DNA of 64,000 bases from a bacterium (GTDB lineage Bacteria; UBP15; UBA6099): NCBI GenBank assembly GCA_029564595.1, contig JAKQPS010000149.1, positions 35,003 through 99,002 of the forward strand, read 5' to 3'. The translations under genes and the position numbers were made by a program. Positions within the stretch are counted from its first letter, which is position 1. Each line of letters starts with the position of its first letter. The notes under the pieces are model-generated. The model saw only the letters and a list, made by a program, of their open reading frames with translations. It had not been told where the DNA came from and ran no database searches. Positions 42,086 through 52,251 of this stretch are shown one piece after another.

Positions 42086-45000
42086 TCCTCCGCCCCCCCG
42101 GTAACAACTTTTACTTCGGCAAGGAGATTTCCAAACTTGCCGTAATTCACCTTCACACCGTCATCGAGGTCTATGGCGATCCGCTTGTCGGCGTAGTGCC
42201 TGAGTTCATCGTCAAAGGCAGAAAGTTCAGCCTGTTTCTTTTTCATGGTTTCAAGCAGCTTTCTGAACTTTGTCTTTGCGGATGTAGATGATACTTTCTC
42301 GATTTCTTTTTCAAGGAAGCCTATTCGAGCATTTATCTTGCCTTGAAGAGGTGTCACATACTCGCTTCTCATACGGGATAGCGTTCCTTCGTTATATCTG
42401 TGAAGATACACAAGGCACTGAAACGCTTTCTGCTTACCGCTGCTGAACAGCCAGTATATCGGGCGTTTCCGATATGTGCTGAGATGATCCTTGAAAAAAC
42501 CAGTGCTGAAATATCTGCGGATTGTTTCCTCCGGTGTTTCATCCTGTTTTGGCGAGAGGCTGTCCGCCACAAATTTAAGATTTTCATCCAGCGTTTCGGG
42601 AGACCACGCCACTTTCAGGAACTCAATGAATCTGTTTGTGGCATCATCCGGGAACCAGTCCATGTCCATAACGGGCACGATACCGTCTTCATCGGCAGCG
42701 AAGGTTTTATATTTTGAAGCGTCGAAGTTTCTATTGCCGCTTTCTGCGTAAACCAGACCCGGCTGATCGAGGCAGTATCGCCCCATCATGCAGCCGACTG
42801 CATAAGAGATGAGTTCCTTGATAGTGTCAGTCAGCAGCAACGATTCCAACTCCTTTTCACTCCTATTGCCACCATAACGATAATGCGGATTGCAGGTCAG
42901 CGTGATCTCGGAGAACGGTGTCTCTGGCTTTATTTCGTTAAGCAAACCATAGGCTTCAATTAAAATACGGTTGTTTTCCGTTTCCAATCGTAACATCTCC
43001 AAGGCCGTCTCTTTCCGGTGCTTGTTTAGCAATTTATAGGTTTCCATCAGGGATGGTTTGTAATAATCAGGCTGAAATAGAGGGAAAATGCCAAAGCTAC
43101 AAGAAGTTTCATAAGAATTCCAATCAATCTCAGATATTAAAAGACATCTTTCAACATTGCTTACTACAAGTTGGTCAATTTTGTCTGGAATGTAAGGAAG
43201 TGCAAATACATCATTAACCGTTGTATTAAGTGTCGGATTTATTGCCTTCAAATAATAATATGCTATAGGTGAATTTAGGAATGCCAGTGCTTTTTCATCA
43301 CATTTGTATTTTGAATTAAAAATTGTAGGCGAACCAGAACTATAAAATACGCAATCTCGTTTTATTCTGAAACTTGAAATTGCCGATGTTATCAAAGACC
43401 ATGTAATTCCTTCCCTATTCCAGAATTTAGGATTACATAATCCTCCGTTTGAATCATAAAAAGCACGGGCTGAATCAGACCAGTCAACAACATTTGTCTC
43501 ATTTCCATAATACTTCCGAAAATCCCCTCCATTTGCGTATAAAGCCCATCTGTTATTACCAGATTGAATTTCCCAGAAAAAACGAAGGTATTTTTCATTG
43601 CCATGTGTTTTATTTCTGCCCCCAGAGAAAAACCGATCCCCAATTATAGTCTGTTTGAACAAATCAGTTCCTTTTACCCAATATGCAATAGGGCTACCGG
43701 GGATTTTGGGAAAATCCTCTGGAGTCGCCTCATAAAACCATCCACAAGCTCTATTCCTTATTGCATCCAAAGTCTTCGGAGCTTGGTTGTCTGCCCCTTT
43801 GAAATCAGAGAGCCTAATAAAGCAAGATTTGTGACGATCTACTTTTTCATTCGCTATCGTGAAAGTACATATTGGAACTGTCGCTCCTTCAAAACCGGAA
43901 TATTCTAACTGGATCAAGCTGGTGATTGTTGCATCTTTAATCAGCTTGTTTCTAAGATTCTCGTAAGAGGCTATGAACATCCATACAAATGGAGACATGA
44001 ATCCAAGATTGCCAGTATATTTTGCAAATATCGTGTTTCTCACAATAAAGGATGAAAACAAATCTTTCTCGAATCCGTCGTAATTGTCTTTCAAAAAATC
44101 TTTCAGCGCTGGATTGAGGTATTTGTTTCCCATATATGGCGGATTTGCAACAACATTGCAGTATTTACCTGATAGAATCGCAGACTGTCTCACAAAAGGC
44201 ATCAGAGTATCAGCAGCCTTGTCAGCAAACAAATCACCGCTGCCACATATTGCTACTGCTGTTTTTTCAAGTAAAGGTAAGACACCCGATACATCATCAG
44301 GAATCTTTATAAGGGAACCGAAAGTCTTTCCATTTTCAAAAAGCTCAAATAGTTTATATATCTTGTCTCTTGACACTGACGGCTTGTGTTCTTCGGCAAG
44401 CGTCTGCTGCCGCTCAGTTTCCGGGAATAACTCGTTGTTGTCCACAAGCCTCTGTCGTCTTGGTTTCAGCAGCACATCGGCAATTTCTTTGGCATCAATG
44501 CCGTCGCTGCTCTGTATCGAAAGCACATTCAGCCTGACCGGATCGCCGCCGTTCAGAACACTTCTGTCATCCGCTCTCGCTTTCATCATCAGGGCGAACC
44601 CGGCAAGCTGCGCCGCCCGATCATCTATGTCCAGTCCGAAAAGGTTCTTCTCCAGTATCAGCTTCGGTATGTCCCGCAGTCTGTATCCACGTTCAAGATA
44701 GATTTCCTTCAACAGGTCATAAGCTTCCACAAGGATGTGTCCCGAACCGCAAGCCGGATCGAGTACGGTAATCTCTTCTGGGTGAAGTTCTTTCGGCGTT
44801 ATCACCGCAAGCTGTTTCTTTGCCTCGTCCGTCTGTTCCGCTTGCTCGATGTAATACTCCATCTTAGCCTTGAGAGGCGAGTGCGGGTATGTCATCAGCC
44901 ACTGCCGCCCGATGGTATTCTGAACCAGATATTTTACAATCCACTTGGGCGTAAATAACTGAGTCGCAGCCGGGATGTCCTCACTCTTTACAACTTTGCC

Positions 45001-45669
45001 GATAACTTCATCTTTTTTCTCCGAGATGTAGAACTGGTAAATCCAGCCGATGATCTCGACTTCCCGCCATTCGGATTCGTCTATGTCCGACACCAGTTTC
45101 CGAATCAGAGAATCCGTGTGCAGGAGATTTCCCGGCATCAGAAGTTCGGTTTCATCGTCAATCCGCTCGAACAGAAACGGCATCGCATGATTGAGAGCGT
45201 TGCACTGCGCCACGAGCAACATCCTGTAAAGTTCCTCATCCTTGCCGCCGTGCAGCTTCAGATCAATAGCAACATCCTTTTTCAGCCCAGGCAGTTCGAC
45301 ATCAGCAGCCTTTTCCAAAATCTCCGGTATCAGCCCACCGTCCGGATGACTTAAAACCCTGAACCCGTGATTCAGATATCCGTGAATCTCCATATATCGA
45401 AGAGCCACAAACCTGTTGAACCATGTATATGCTGCGGCTTCCATGACCTGCTCGAATCCGTTCCGTTTTGTGCGCTCCTCCAGCTTCCGCCGCTGCTCTT
45501 TAATCTTCGCCGGGAACTCCTTTCCGCCGATGAATGCAATCTCGCCCCGAACCTCCACAGGCTCAATCCTGTCTTTTGACAACCCGTAAAACCCGGCTCT
45601 CTCCGTTACCGCCTGTATGAACTCCCGTCGTGCCTTGGGAGCGTATGCTTTCAGTTGAGCAGTGTTCAT
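42082..45669 (-). CDS. pglX: BREX adenine-specific DNA methyltransferase PglX
   Basis: A 1195-residue N6-adenine methyltransferase that marks host DNA. Motif I 'VLDPACGSGHILVEAYDLL' lies near 300-318 and motif IV NPPY (VANPPYMGNKYL) near 506-517, separated by ~200 residues as in type IIG-like enzymes. Start 'MNTAQLKAYAPKARREF' is usual for PglX of type 1 BREX. Target recognition domain should be in the ~620-950 region, where codon use is most A+T-rich, as often in swapped specificity domains. ATG follows the brxC stop with no gap. Confidence 0.96.
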   Translation of the reverse strand: MNTAQLKAYAPKARREFIQAVTERAGFYGLSKDRIEPVEVRGEIAFIGGKEFPAKIKEQRRKLEERTKRNGFEQVMEAAAYTWFNRFVALRYMEIHGYLNHGFRVLSHPDGGLIPEILEKAADVELPGLKKDVAIDLKLHGGKDEELYRMLLVAQCNALNHAMPFLFERIDDETELLMPGNLLHTDSLIRKLVSDIDESEWREVEIIGWIYQFYISEKKDEVIGKVVKSEDIPAATQLFTPKWIVKYLVQNTIGRQWLMTYPHSPLKAKMEYYIEQAEQTDEAKKQLAVITPKELHPEEITVLDPACGSGHILVEAYDLLKEIYLERGYRLRDIPKLILEKNLFGLDIDDRAAQLAGFALMMKARADDRSVLNGGDPVRLNVLSIQSSDGIDAKEIADVLLKPRRQRLVDNNELFPETERQQTLAEEHKPSVSRDKIYKLFELFENGKTFGSLIKIPDDVSGVLPLLEKTAVAICGSGDLFADKAADTLMPFVRQSAILSGKYCNVVANPPYMGNKYLNPALKDFLKDNYDGFEKDLFSSFIVRNTIFAKYTGNLGFMSPFVWMFIASYENLRNKLIKDATITSLIQLEYSGFEGATVPICTFTIANEKVDRHKSCFIRLSDFKGADNQAPKTLDAIRNRACGWFYEATPEDFPKIPGSPIAYWVKGTDLFKQTIIGDRFFSGGRNKTHGNEKYLRFFWEIQSGNNRWALYANGGDFRKYYGNETNVVDWSDSARAFYDSNGGLCNPKFWNREGITWSLITSAISSFRIKRDCVFYSSGSPTIFNSKYKCDEKALAFLNSPIAYYYLKAINPTLNTTVNDVFALPYIPDKIDQLVVSNVERCLLISEIDWNSYETSCSFGIFPLFQPDYYKPSLMETYKLLNKHRKETALEMLRLETENNRILIEAYGLLNEIKPETPFSEITLTCNPHYRYGGNRSEKELESLLLTDTIKELISYAVGCMMGRYCLDQPGLVYAESGNRNFDASKYKTFAADEDGIVPVMDMDWFPDDATNRFIEFLKVAWSPETLDENLKFVADSLSPKQDETPEETIRRYFSTGFFKDHLSTYRKRPIYWLFSSGKQKAFQCLVYLHRYNEGTLSRMRSEYVTPLQGKINARIGFLEKEIEKVSSTSAKTKFRKLLETMKKKQAELSAFDDELRHYADKRIAIDLDDGVKVNYGKFGNLLAEVKVVTGGAEE

Positions 45670-48600
45670 TTATTTCAGCCTCACACGGGTATTCTCTTTT
45701 AATGCCGCCATCAGTGTCGCTTTCAGGTCACTCACATAATCTTCGACATCCTGCTCGGTCTCAAGGAAAGCCTTCTTTGAAATCGCAGACGGTTTAATTT
45801 CCTTAACGGCTTTTACAGGTTTGTCATCCTTTTTAAGGGAAGCCACAACCTCATCCAAAGCCGACTCGATTCTCTGCGCTGCTTTATCTTTCATATAGCC
45901 GATGTTTGGTATGCCGGATTCGGTATCAACCTTTTCAAGAATATCCAACACAGGTTTGAGCGCCTTGTCCACAACTGCGGTATCCGCACCCATCTTCTTG
46001 AATTCATTTTTAGCCCTGTCAACTGACTGCCGGATCACTTCAGCGGCCTTGGCTTTTTCATCCGCCACCAGGGATTCATTCGCCGTCCTGATTTTCTGAA
46101 TCAGCGCATCCACATCTTTTAGAAGGGCATAAGGACTTGCCGCCTGTCTGATGTTGTTAAGCTGTGATAGTGCGCTTCTAACATCCCCGTTATCCTCAAG
46201 AATGGATTTGTTAGGCTTGAATTCATCGAGCGCTTCAAGCAGCCGCTCCCAGACAGGTCTCTGGTTCTTGAAGAATTCCGCAATGTTCGCAACATCCTCC
46301 GCAGCGTCCAGCAGTGCGTTCTTCTGCGCCACAAATTCCTTGATAAACTCGAATGTATCTTTTTTTGCGAGAACCTTCTGGATTACCGACAGAGAATCGT
46401 TAATCTCTTTTTTGCCCGGATAATTCCCTGTGTCAGCCAGAGGCTTACATCCGAGGAGTTCCTGCTGCCATGTCTTCAGGCTTCCGAATAGATATTCAAA
46501 AAGCGGGTCTTCCGCCTCCGGACCCAACTGCCCGAACAATTCTTTTCCAAGTTGACTTGCTGCCGTGAGGTCTGCTTTCTCCGCTTTCTTTTTCTTCAAT
46601 ATGGTTATCTGTTTCCATTGTCCTGTCTTCGTAAGCGGCCCTACGGCATCAGCGGGCTCGAGTGCGGAGCCGTCCATCAGTAGCGTTATTTCCCCGGCCC
46701 GGAAAAGCTTTGCAATGATGATGGCTGTTTCATATTCAGGCCAGCCACAGGGCGCTTTTGACAGCTTGGTCGTGATTTCGCCAAGCGTGATCTTGGCGTT
46801 CTTGATCGTCATCAGGTTTATCTGATCACGAATCTCGGAAATCGCTTTCGGATTCACAGCCGGAGTCGGCCCGGCAATGTCTATGCTCAGTTGTGTAACG
46901 TCGTTGGATGTGAGAATTGCTTTTATCTCAGCAACCGGGTCTTTGTGTTGCTTCTCGATGTAATCCAGTTTGTTGTAGATGTTCTGAATTAGATAATCGA
47001 GTCCCTGCTGGAGAACGGCGGCAGGTGTCGAAGCCTTCAATTGCAGTGAGTTACCCTTGGCGTAATACTCGGCTCCGCTGATGAGCTTGTTTAGCATTTC
47101 GATGATTCTGGTTTTTCGTTCCCTGTTTTCATCCTGTCTGCTTCTTAGAATGCTCTTGATGGATTCAGTCGCATCGCCGCTCTTTTTACGGATGTATTTG
47201 TCCGTCTGGATAAACGTCCTCAGTTCCCGCTCAAGGTCGGCATCATCCCAGAGCTTTATTACAAGCCGCCCCTGATCCTCCATGCTCCTCATTACGCATT
47301 TCGCTTCGTTATACATCGGATAATCTTCGGAGACCGGGGTTATAACCTCGATGCTTATATCGTTGTCCAGCTTTCCTTTGTAGGGTTGTCCGTCGCACAG
47401 GCGACTGTAAGTGTAAGGATTGTTGTTCGCCGAGTATCTGTGCTTGCCATCGGCCTTAAAAACCTCTTCAAAAAGAATTTCATTCAGTTCTTTTGTCTCC
47501 TCACTGTTCGAGACATCTTCGCCCTTTATTTCCCGGCTAACATCCCGCTCTTCGTTTGTGAGAAAGAAGAAATTGTCGCCGCTACGGTTTATCAGCGTTT
47601 CTTTTTCAAGCCGCTGTAGGCTTTCCTGTATCTTGCGTTTCAGTTCAAGCCTGTCGGCATCCACTTTATCAATTAAAAGCGTAACGAGGTTGTCCACGTT
47701 TGGTTTTGTAAGATCGACATATCGAATCAGGAACAGCGTCTGGAGCATCTGAATATCAAACGGCTTTTCGAGGCTCGGATTGTCCGCCGCCTGATCAATG
47801 ACGCTCTTCACAACGCCTTCCAGGAAGCTTTCGATGGAAGGGTAGAACTGATACAGCGGAACCAGAACGCCAGTGTCCTGATCTGAAATGGACTTTGCGG
47901 CCGTCTGGAAGGCATCCAGCATGGAGCGTTCACCACGGGCGAGATGAAGCCCGGTAACTCCCACTTTCCTTATCTGCTCGAATATCTTCTGGAGAAGCTG
48001 GAATTGATACGGCGCAAACGGATATATGGCGGCGAAATCTTCGGTGCTCTTGAAGTTTCTCAGCGTCGGCCCGTCAGACGTGAAGCTCAACTGGTTTTTA
48101 ATGATGTCGCCTTTGGTCTCGTACAGGGTAGCCAACTCCGTCTTGGCAACTTCCGTTTTTTCAAGCAGACGGGCCTGTATGACTTCATCGGTGTTGGAAC
48201 TCGAAAGAGATAACCGGGTAACAAAACGCCCCTGAATCTTGGAGAAGTCGTTGGCTTCCGTTGACCTGAGTTCTCCGATAATCCGGTCAATGTCTTCCTG
48301 TGATGTAACGATAACCCACGCTTTGCCCTTACAGACACTGCCCAAGTTCTCTGTGATCGTCTGGAGACTGAGCATCAGGTGTCCATCCTTGCCGATGAAC
48401 TGCCCGACTTCATCCACGAGAAACACAATGCGGTGATCCCGCCCGGCCTTATCAAGGTAATCCTTTACGCTCTTGGCGAAGCCTTCCACAGTCAGGCTGA
48501 ATTTGGATTCAGCATCTTCAAACCATTTCTTCGCCGACTCCTCGCTCATTCCGAGAGCCTGAGACAGGGCAGCAATCAATTCATCCTGCCTGAACAGATA

Positions 48601-49221
48601 GGCATCCCGTTCTTCCTTCCACTCGGAACCGGATATATCCTTGAAAGCCTCGTGGAATTTTTTCAGCTTTCCTTTCTTGCTGAGATACCTTTCCATTTCA
48701 GCGATGTGAGGATCACTGCTGAAACCCTGCATCTGGTTGAACACTTTCATAAAGACTGCAAGTATGGATTGACGACCATCCCGTGCATCTGCTTTACTGT
48801 CTATGTTGAACAATATGACATCGGTGTTTGTGTCAGCGGCTCTCTTCATGTCTGAGTACAGCATGGCATCCGGGACTCGTTCTTCCATGAAAGAAACGGC
48901 ATTCCGAGATTCGCCAGTGGCGGGGTTGCTGACCGAGAGATTGCTTAAAACATAAGAGAGGATTTTTATGAAATGGGATTTACCGGAGCCGAAAAAGCCG
49001 GATACCCAGACACCTGTCTTACCGCTGACGTTGGGGTCTCCGGCTCTGTCAATGGATTCCAGATATGCGGTAAAAAACTTATGCAGATATTGATTGAGTT
49101 CACGGGTGACGACATACTCGCTGAGTTCCTGATAGATTATTTCTTCGTCACGCTGGTCAGCCTTAACCACGCCGTTTATCGGCCTGAATATATCCTTTGC
49201 GAACAGGTTCTTGATTTTCAT
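45670..49221 (-). CDS. brxC: BREX P-loop ATPase BrxC
   Basis: An 1183-residue ATPase. Start 'MKIKNLFAKDIFRPINGVVKA' is the family's. Walker A 'VSGFFGSGKSHFIKIL' at ~73-88 and Walker B-like 'HRIVFLVDEVGQFIG' at ~265-280. Long helical C-terminal half with Lys/Glu-rich coiled coils. Required for both methylation and defence in type 1 BREX. GAGGAAG stands before the ATG; 34 nt separate it from brxB. Confidence 0.96.
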   Translation of the reverse strand: MKIKNLFAKDIFRPINGVVKADQRDEEIIYQELSEYVVTRELNQYLHKFFTAYLESIDRAGDPNVSGKTGVWVSGFFGSGKSHFIKILSYVLSNLSVSNPATGESRNAVSFMEERVPDAMLYSDMKRAADTNTDVILFNIDSKADARDGRQSILAVFMKVFNQMQGFSSDPHIAEMERYLSKKGKLKKFHEAFKDISGSEWKEERDAYLFRQDELIAALSQALGMSEESAKKWFEDAESKFSLTVEGFAKSVKDYLDKAGRDHRIVFLVDEVGQFIGKDGHLMLSLQTITENLGSVCKGKAWVIVTSQEDIDRIIGELRSTEANDFSKIQGRFVTRLSLSSSNTDEVIQARLLEKTEVAKTELATLYETKGDIIKNQLSFTSDGPTLRNFKSTEDFAAIYPFAPYQFQLLQKIFEQIRKVGVTGLHLARGERSMLDAFQTAAKSISDQDTGVLVPLYQFYPSIESFLEGVVKSVIDQAADNPSLEKPFDIQMLQTLFLIRYVDLTKPNVDNLVTLLIDKVDADRLELKRKIQESLQRLEKETLINRSGDNFFFLTNEERDVSREIKGEDVSNSEETKELNEILFEEVFKADGKHRYSANNNPYTYSRLCDGQPYKGKLDNDISIEVITPVSEDYPMYNEAKCVMRSMEDQGRLVIKLWDDADLERELRTFIQTDKYIRKKSGDATESIKSILRSRQDENRERKTRIIEMLNKLISGAEYYAKGNSLQLKASTPAAVLQQGLDYLIQNIYNKLDYIEKQHKDPVAEIKAILTSNDVTQLSIDIAGPTPAVNPKAISEIRDQINLMTIKNAKITLGEITTKLSKAPCGWPEYETAIIIAKLFRAGEITLLMDGSALEPADAVGPLTKTGQWKQITILKKKKAEKADLTAASQLGKELFGQLGPEAEDPLFEYLFGSLKTWQQELLGCKPLADTGNYPGKKEINDSLSVIQKVLAKKDTFEFIKEFVAQKNALLDAAEDVANIAEFFKNQRPVWERLLEALDEFKPNKSILEDNGDVRSALSQLNNIRQAASPYALLKDVDALIQKIRTANESLVADEKAKAAEVIRQSVDRAKNEFKKMGADTAVVDKALKPVLDILEKVDTESGIPNIGYMKDKAAQRIESALDEVVASLKKDDKPVKAVKEIKPSAISKKAFLETEQDVEDYVSDLKATLMAALKENTRVRLK

Positions 49222-49255
49222 CTTGGCTTCCTCGATCCTCTGATTGTGTCTGTCG

Positions 49256-49828
49256 TCAGTCCACGAGCCTGAACGCCCGGTAGTAATTGCTTTTGATTTT
49301 TCCGAACAGTTTTAGCTCCTGCCCGTCGTAAGTGCCCGGATAGAAAAGCACCAGCGGCACATTCTGGAAGTATGTGTGAAGGTTATTCAGCAGGGTATGG
49401 CTGCGGAGCATCGGGTAGCAGCTTCCAACGCCATACACTAAGATCAGGTCGTGCTTGTCCGGCTCCGCTTCCTTAACAAACACTTCGGCGACCTTGGTTT
49501 CATTCAACGGCCCCTTCAAAGCCTTCATCAGGGCTTCATCGCCTTTTTCTCTCTGTATTGCGAATGATTTGTCCAGAAGATTACGCTCTTTCAGATACTG
49601 GATAAGCAATTCAAAAAGGTTGATTGTTTTTATCCGAATGTCAGGATGCTTCTTTGACACCTGTTTTGCTATGTGGTGTACGTTCTCCCGAATCTCAAGT
49701 TCACAATCAGGCGGGTAGTCAAAGATGTAGAAAGCAATTTCATTGCCCAAACCCGTGCTTTCAAGAAACTCTTTTGACTGGACTCTCTGAATTGCTTTGT
49801 TCAAGCGGTTCTTCAGGTCTTCATTCAT
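49256..49828 (-). CDS. brxB: BREX protein BrxB
   Basis: A 190-residue DUF1788 protein: 'LNKAIQRVQSKEFLESTGLGNEIAFYIFDYPP', 'IKTINLFELLIQYLKERNLL' and 'LVYGVGSCYPMLRSHTLLNNL' with 'VPLVLFYPGTYDGQELKLFG' at the end are characteristic. Start overlaps the brxA stop (TGAATG). Role in BREX is structural/unknown. Confidence 0.95.
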   Translation of the reverse strand: MNEDLKNRLNKAIQRVQSKEFLESTGLGNEIAFYIFDYPPDCELEIRENVHHIAKQVSKKHPDIRIKTINLFELLIQYLKERNLLDKSFAIQREKGDEALMKALKGPLNETKVAEVFVKEAEPDKHDLILVYGVGSCYPMLRSHTLLNNLHTYFQNVPLVLFYPGTYDGQELKLFGKIKSNYYRAFRLVD

Positions 49829-50427
49829 TCAAATATCCCCATACACCGGATCAGGTAGTATTCGCTGTGAGATTTCAGATAACTCTGTATCTCAGGCAGT
49901 ATTCTAACAGGTATCAGCTTCATTGACTTAGTGCTGTCCATATATTTCGCTTCGGCGAGAATTCGGAACACCACTTGCCGTACCTTCTTCTTGGTCGTTT
50001 CAGCCCACGATGTGATCTCCGGTGCTCTCTGCTCACAGGTTTCAAAGAACTTGTCCCAGTCCCGAAGCGACAGTTGGCTTTCAAAAACCTGAACCTTTGT
50101 GCTTTTTACTTCTAAAAGAAAGTCGCCGAGCAGACGGCTCTGTTTTACCGTCGCCGCCATCAGAGCCTGTACGCAAGAATCATAACTTCCATCTGTGACA
50201 ATTTCCCACAGTTCGGGCTGCATAAGCTCCAGACGGTTTCGGATCAACCGTGTCTGCCTCTTAGCGGAGGCCGGGCTGCGCTTCATCAGCACGTTGTCGC
50301 CCCGGATGGCTTGTTTCCAGTCCTCCTCAGTGGCGTTGGCAAGCAGGAGCTTCGCCACCTCCCGGCTTTCCGATATGAGCAGGGAGCCAGCGGCTATGTC
50401 GGCTGCATAAATTTCCGAAACACGCAT
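49825..50427 (-). CDS. brxA: BREX protein BrxA
   Basis: A 200-residue DUF1819 protein, helical with a basic surface, known from structures to bind DNA. ATG 50427 is chosen (AAGGTCTGAG in front); an upstream in-frame ATG at 50469 would add a poor 14-residue start. It has 'SLLISESREVAKLLL', 'LIRNRLELMQPELWEIV' and 'FLLEVKSTKVQVFESQL'. First gene of the BREX operon. CCTCCCGGAGG at 50453-50463, just upstream, is a possible operator. Confidence 0.94.
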   Translation of the reverse strand: MRVSEIYAADIAAGSLLISESREVAKLLLANATEEDWKQAIRGDNVLMKRSPASAKRQTRLIRNRLELMQPELWEIVTDGSYDSCVQALMAATVKQSRLLGDFLLEVKSTKVQVFESQLSLRDWDKFFETCEQRAPEITSWAETTKKKVRQVVFRILAEAKYMDSTKSMKLIPVRILPEIQSYLKSHSEYYLIRCMGIFE

Positions 50428-50666
50428 TTTCTCAGACCTTCTGATCGCAAGACCTCCCGGAGGCCACAATCCTCAGTGGAGAGCATGGAGTATTATATCC
50501 CACTTTTGTCTCCAAAATAAAGCTTTGGGAGCACAGAAAAGCCGCTTTCTGGCTGTCATTTTATAAAATATCGGGTTTGAGTGTCATGTGTCTATTTATG
50601 TGACGGATGCTCCCTTTGTCACATCCTGCTGGTAAAATGTAAACAGAAGGTGTAAACGGAAACCGC

Positions 50667-50873
50667 ATGTTTGATGATCATGGCTTCGATTTCGATGATT
50701 TTCTGCTGCTCGGTGGAATCTACTACCTCGCCGATGTCATGGAGAAGGAGGAACGTAAACTTGCCGCCGAAAATCCTGAGCAAGCGGAGAACGAAGCGAA
50801 AGCAACTTTATTGGGCTGTGTCATAACGATTTGCATTCTTATCGGAATCATCGTTGTTGCCATACTTCTATAG
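50667..50873 (+). CDS. Small single-pass membrane protein (68 aa)
   Basis: Acidic N-terminal half (DDHGFDFDDFLLLGGIYYL, then 'EKEERKLAAENPEQAENEAK') and a C-terminal hydrophobic helix (LLGCVITICILIGIIVVAIL). Oriented opposite to its neighbours, between brxA and the cyclase. Clean composition argues for a real gene, but the ribosome site (GAAGGTG, distant) is weak. Could be a toxin-like or accessory membrane peptide; function unknown. Confidence 0.5.
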   Translation: MFDDHGFDFDDFLLLGGIYYLADVMEKEERKLAAENPEQAENEAKATLLGCVITICILIGIIVVAILL

Positions 50874-50959
50874 ATTTAACCTGCGTTTCATAGGGGATTT
50901 TTATAAAAACAAGCGCGTAAAATACGACTCATTATATGATGTGTGCGAGCACAAAAATA

Positions 50960-51832
50960 TCAAACAGCGTCCTCGACATAATCTTCAATACTGTATTTTT
51001 CGTATCTTTCTTTCTTTAAAATGCTTTCTAATTTTTCAACTAAAGAAATAAATTCCGTGCGTTCTGGTTTTGCTAACGACTCGGAGATCCTATATAACGC
51101 GACAGGGGTTTCTATCCCCTTCATTTTTCTATTGTGTGTGAATTGAATGCAAAGGATGTAGTTGTAGATATTCATCTGGTTCTGATACTTGTATCTAAGA
51201 TGAGATGACGGCTTTGACTCCTTTATAAGTGAATTATAATCAACTGCTTTTCCATTTTTATCAACGCAAAGGTTAGTGCATAGAAACTGATTCGTATTCT
51301 GAGTGACAATCATTCTCGAACTATCCATGTCTTTTGTAGAGGATTCGACTCGAGCAGCAGAATTTATAACATCACCTATAAAACTCCATCCAAAACCGGA
51401 TAAATGGGCATAATGTTTTTCAACAAAACGAATCTTATCTGCTGTTCCTGAATCTATACCGATTCCAAAATCAAGTACCTCCGGCTTTTTGCCTTTGAAC
51501 CTCTTTCGTATTTCCTTAAGTTCTGTATTATCATTATTGAAAATATTTCTCATGCTATTGTGAATCAACAGCCCTGAAAGAAATGCTTCAATGTAGTGTC
51601 TATCCGAAAAAAACACGGCAACAAACCCATCGCCAGTTGAATTTACATATACTTTTTTGCCCTTATGCTTTGCTACCCTGTTAATAATCTTAAAACATTC
51701 ATAGAAAGCCTTACTGATGTATTTCAAAAATAGCTTTTTAACTTCGGGTTCAGATTCGGGTTCAGAGCACGCTTTTAGATTCGGAGTAAAGTTCCTTATG
51801 TCAAGTAGTAACGCAGTGCAGGGTTTGCTCAT
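50960..51832 (-). CDS. Class III nucleotidyl cyclase (Pycsar-like candidate)
   Basis: A 290-residue protein with a complete class III cyclase domain in the first ~170 residues: 'ALLLDIRNFTPN' (metal Asp11), 'KVYVNSTGDGFVAVF' (metal Asp68), and 'WSFIGDVINSAARVES' with transition-state Asn157 and Arg161. There is no sensor or membrane domain, so it is a soluble single-domain enzyme, the layout of Pycsar cyclases. Base specificity (cUMP, cCMP, cAMP) cannot be read by eye. It runs the same way as BREX and ends ~530 nt before brxA. The C-terminal ~110 residues are a small charged domain. Confidence 0.85.
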   Translation of the reverse strand: MSKPCTALLLDIRNFTPNLKACSEPESEPEVKKLFLKYISKAFYECFKIINRVAKHKGKKVYVNSTGDGFVAVFFSDRHYIEAFLSGLLIHNSMRNIFNNDNTELKEIRKRFKGKKPEVLDFGIGIDSGTADKIRFVEKHYAHLSGFGWSFIGDVINSAARVESSTKDMDSSRMIVTQNTNQFLCTNLCVDKNGKAVDYNSLIKESKPSSHLRYKYQNQMNIYNYILCIQFTHNRKMKGIETPVALYRISESLAKPERTEFISLVEKLESILKKERYEKYSIEDYVEDAV

Positions 51833-51867
51833 ATGTATAAAGCGAAAAGAGACTTAAGAGGTGCATT

Positions 51868-52251
51868 TCACTGATCTTTGGGTTTATTCCTATTAAGCTC
51901 TTCCAGTTCCTTCTCCTTCATTTCTCCAAGCTTATCCAAATCGTCTATATTCTTAAGGTCTTTGTAAAGAATCTCATCTTTCTTTCCACATATCTGATTT
52001 ATGCGTTTTCCGATTTCAACCAATGTTATCCCGCTGCCAGGCACAAAGCAGGAATCCAAAAGCCTTTTTCTGATTTTTGCGCACCTGCGTTCAAAGAGAT
52101 ATTTTTTTCCGTCCTCCGGGTCTCTCGCGGCAGGGACATAGATTTTGTACTTGCTTACGTAAATGCGCAGCTTGGCAATCTTCTTTATACCGACGAGCTT
52201 CATCAGCTCCGGTGTGTCTATCAGAAAATTTGGGTCCCACTTGATGGCCAT
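51868..52251 (-). CDS. Putative MerR-like HTH protein upstream of the cyclase (127 aa)
   Basis: Residues ~10-70 (IDTPELMKLVGIKKIAKLRI, then 'YKIYVPAARDPEDGKKYLFERRCAKIRKRLLD') resemble a MerR/excisionase winged helix in which a helix pair is followed by a 'P..R....G...Y' wing. The C-terminal tail is a charged helix (LDKLGEMKEKELEELNRN). The cyclase starts 35 nt downstream, so they probably share a transcript. A regulator of the cyclase unit is my inference. Confidence 0.45.
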   Translation of the reverse strand: MAIKWDPNFLIDTPELMKLVGIKKIAKLRIYVSKYKIYVPAARDPEDGKKYLFERRCAKIRKRLLDSCFVPGSGITLVEIGKRINQICGKKDEILYKDLKNIDDLDKLGEMKEKELEELNRNKPKDQ

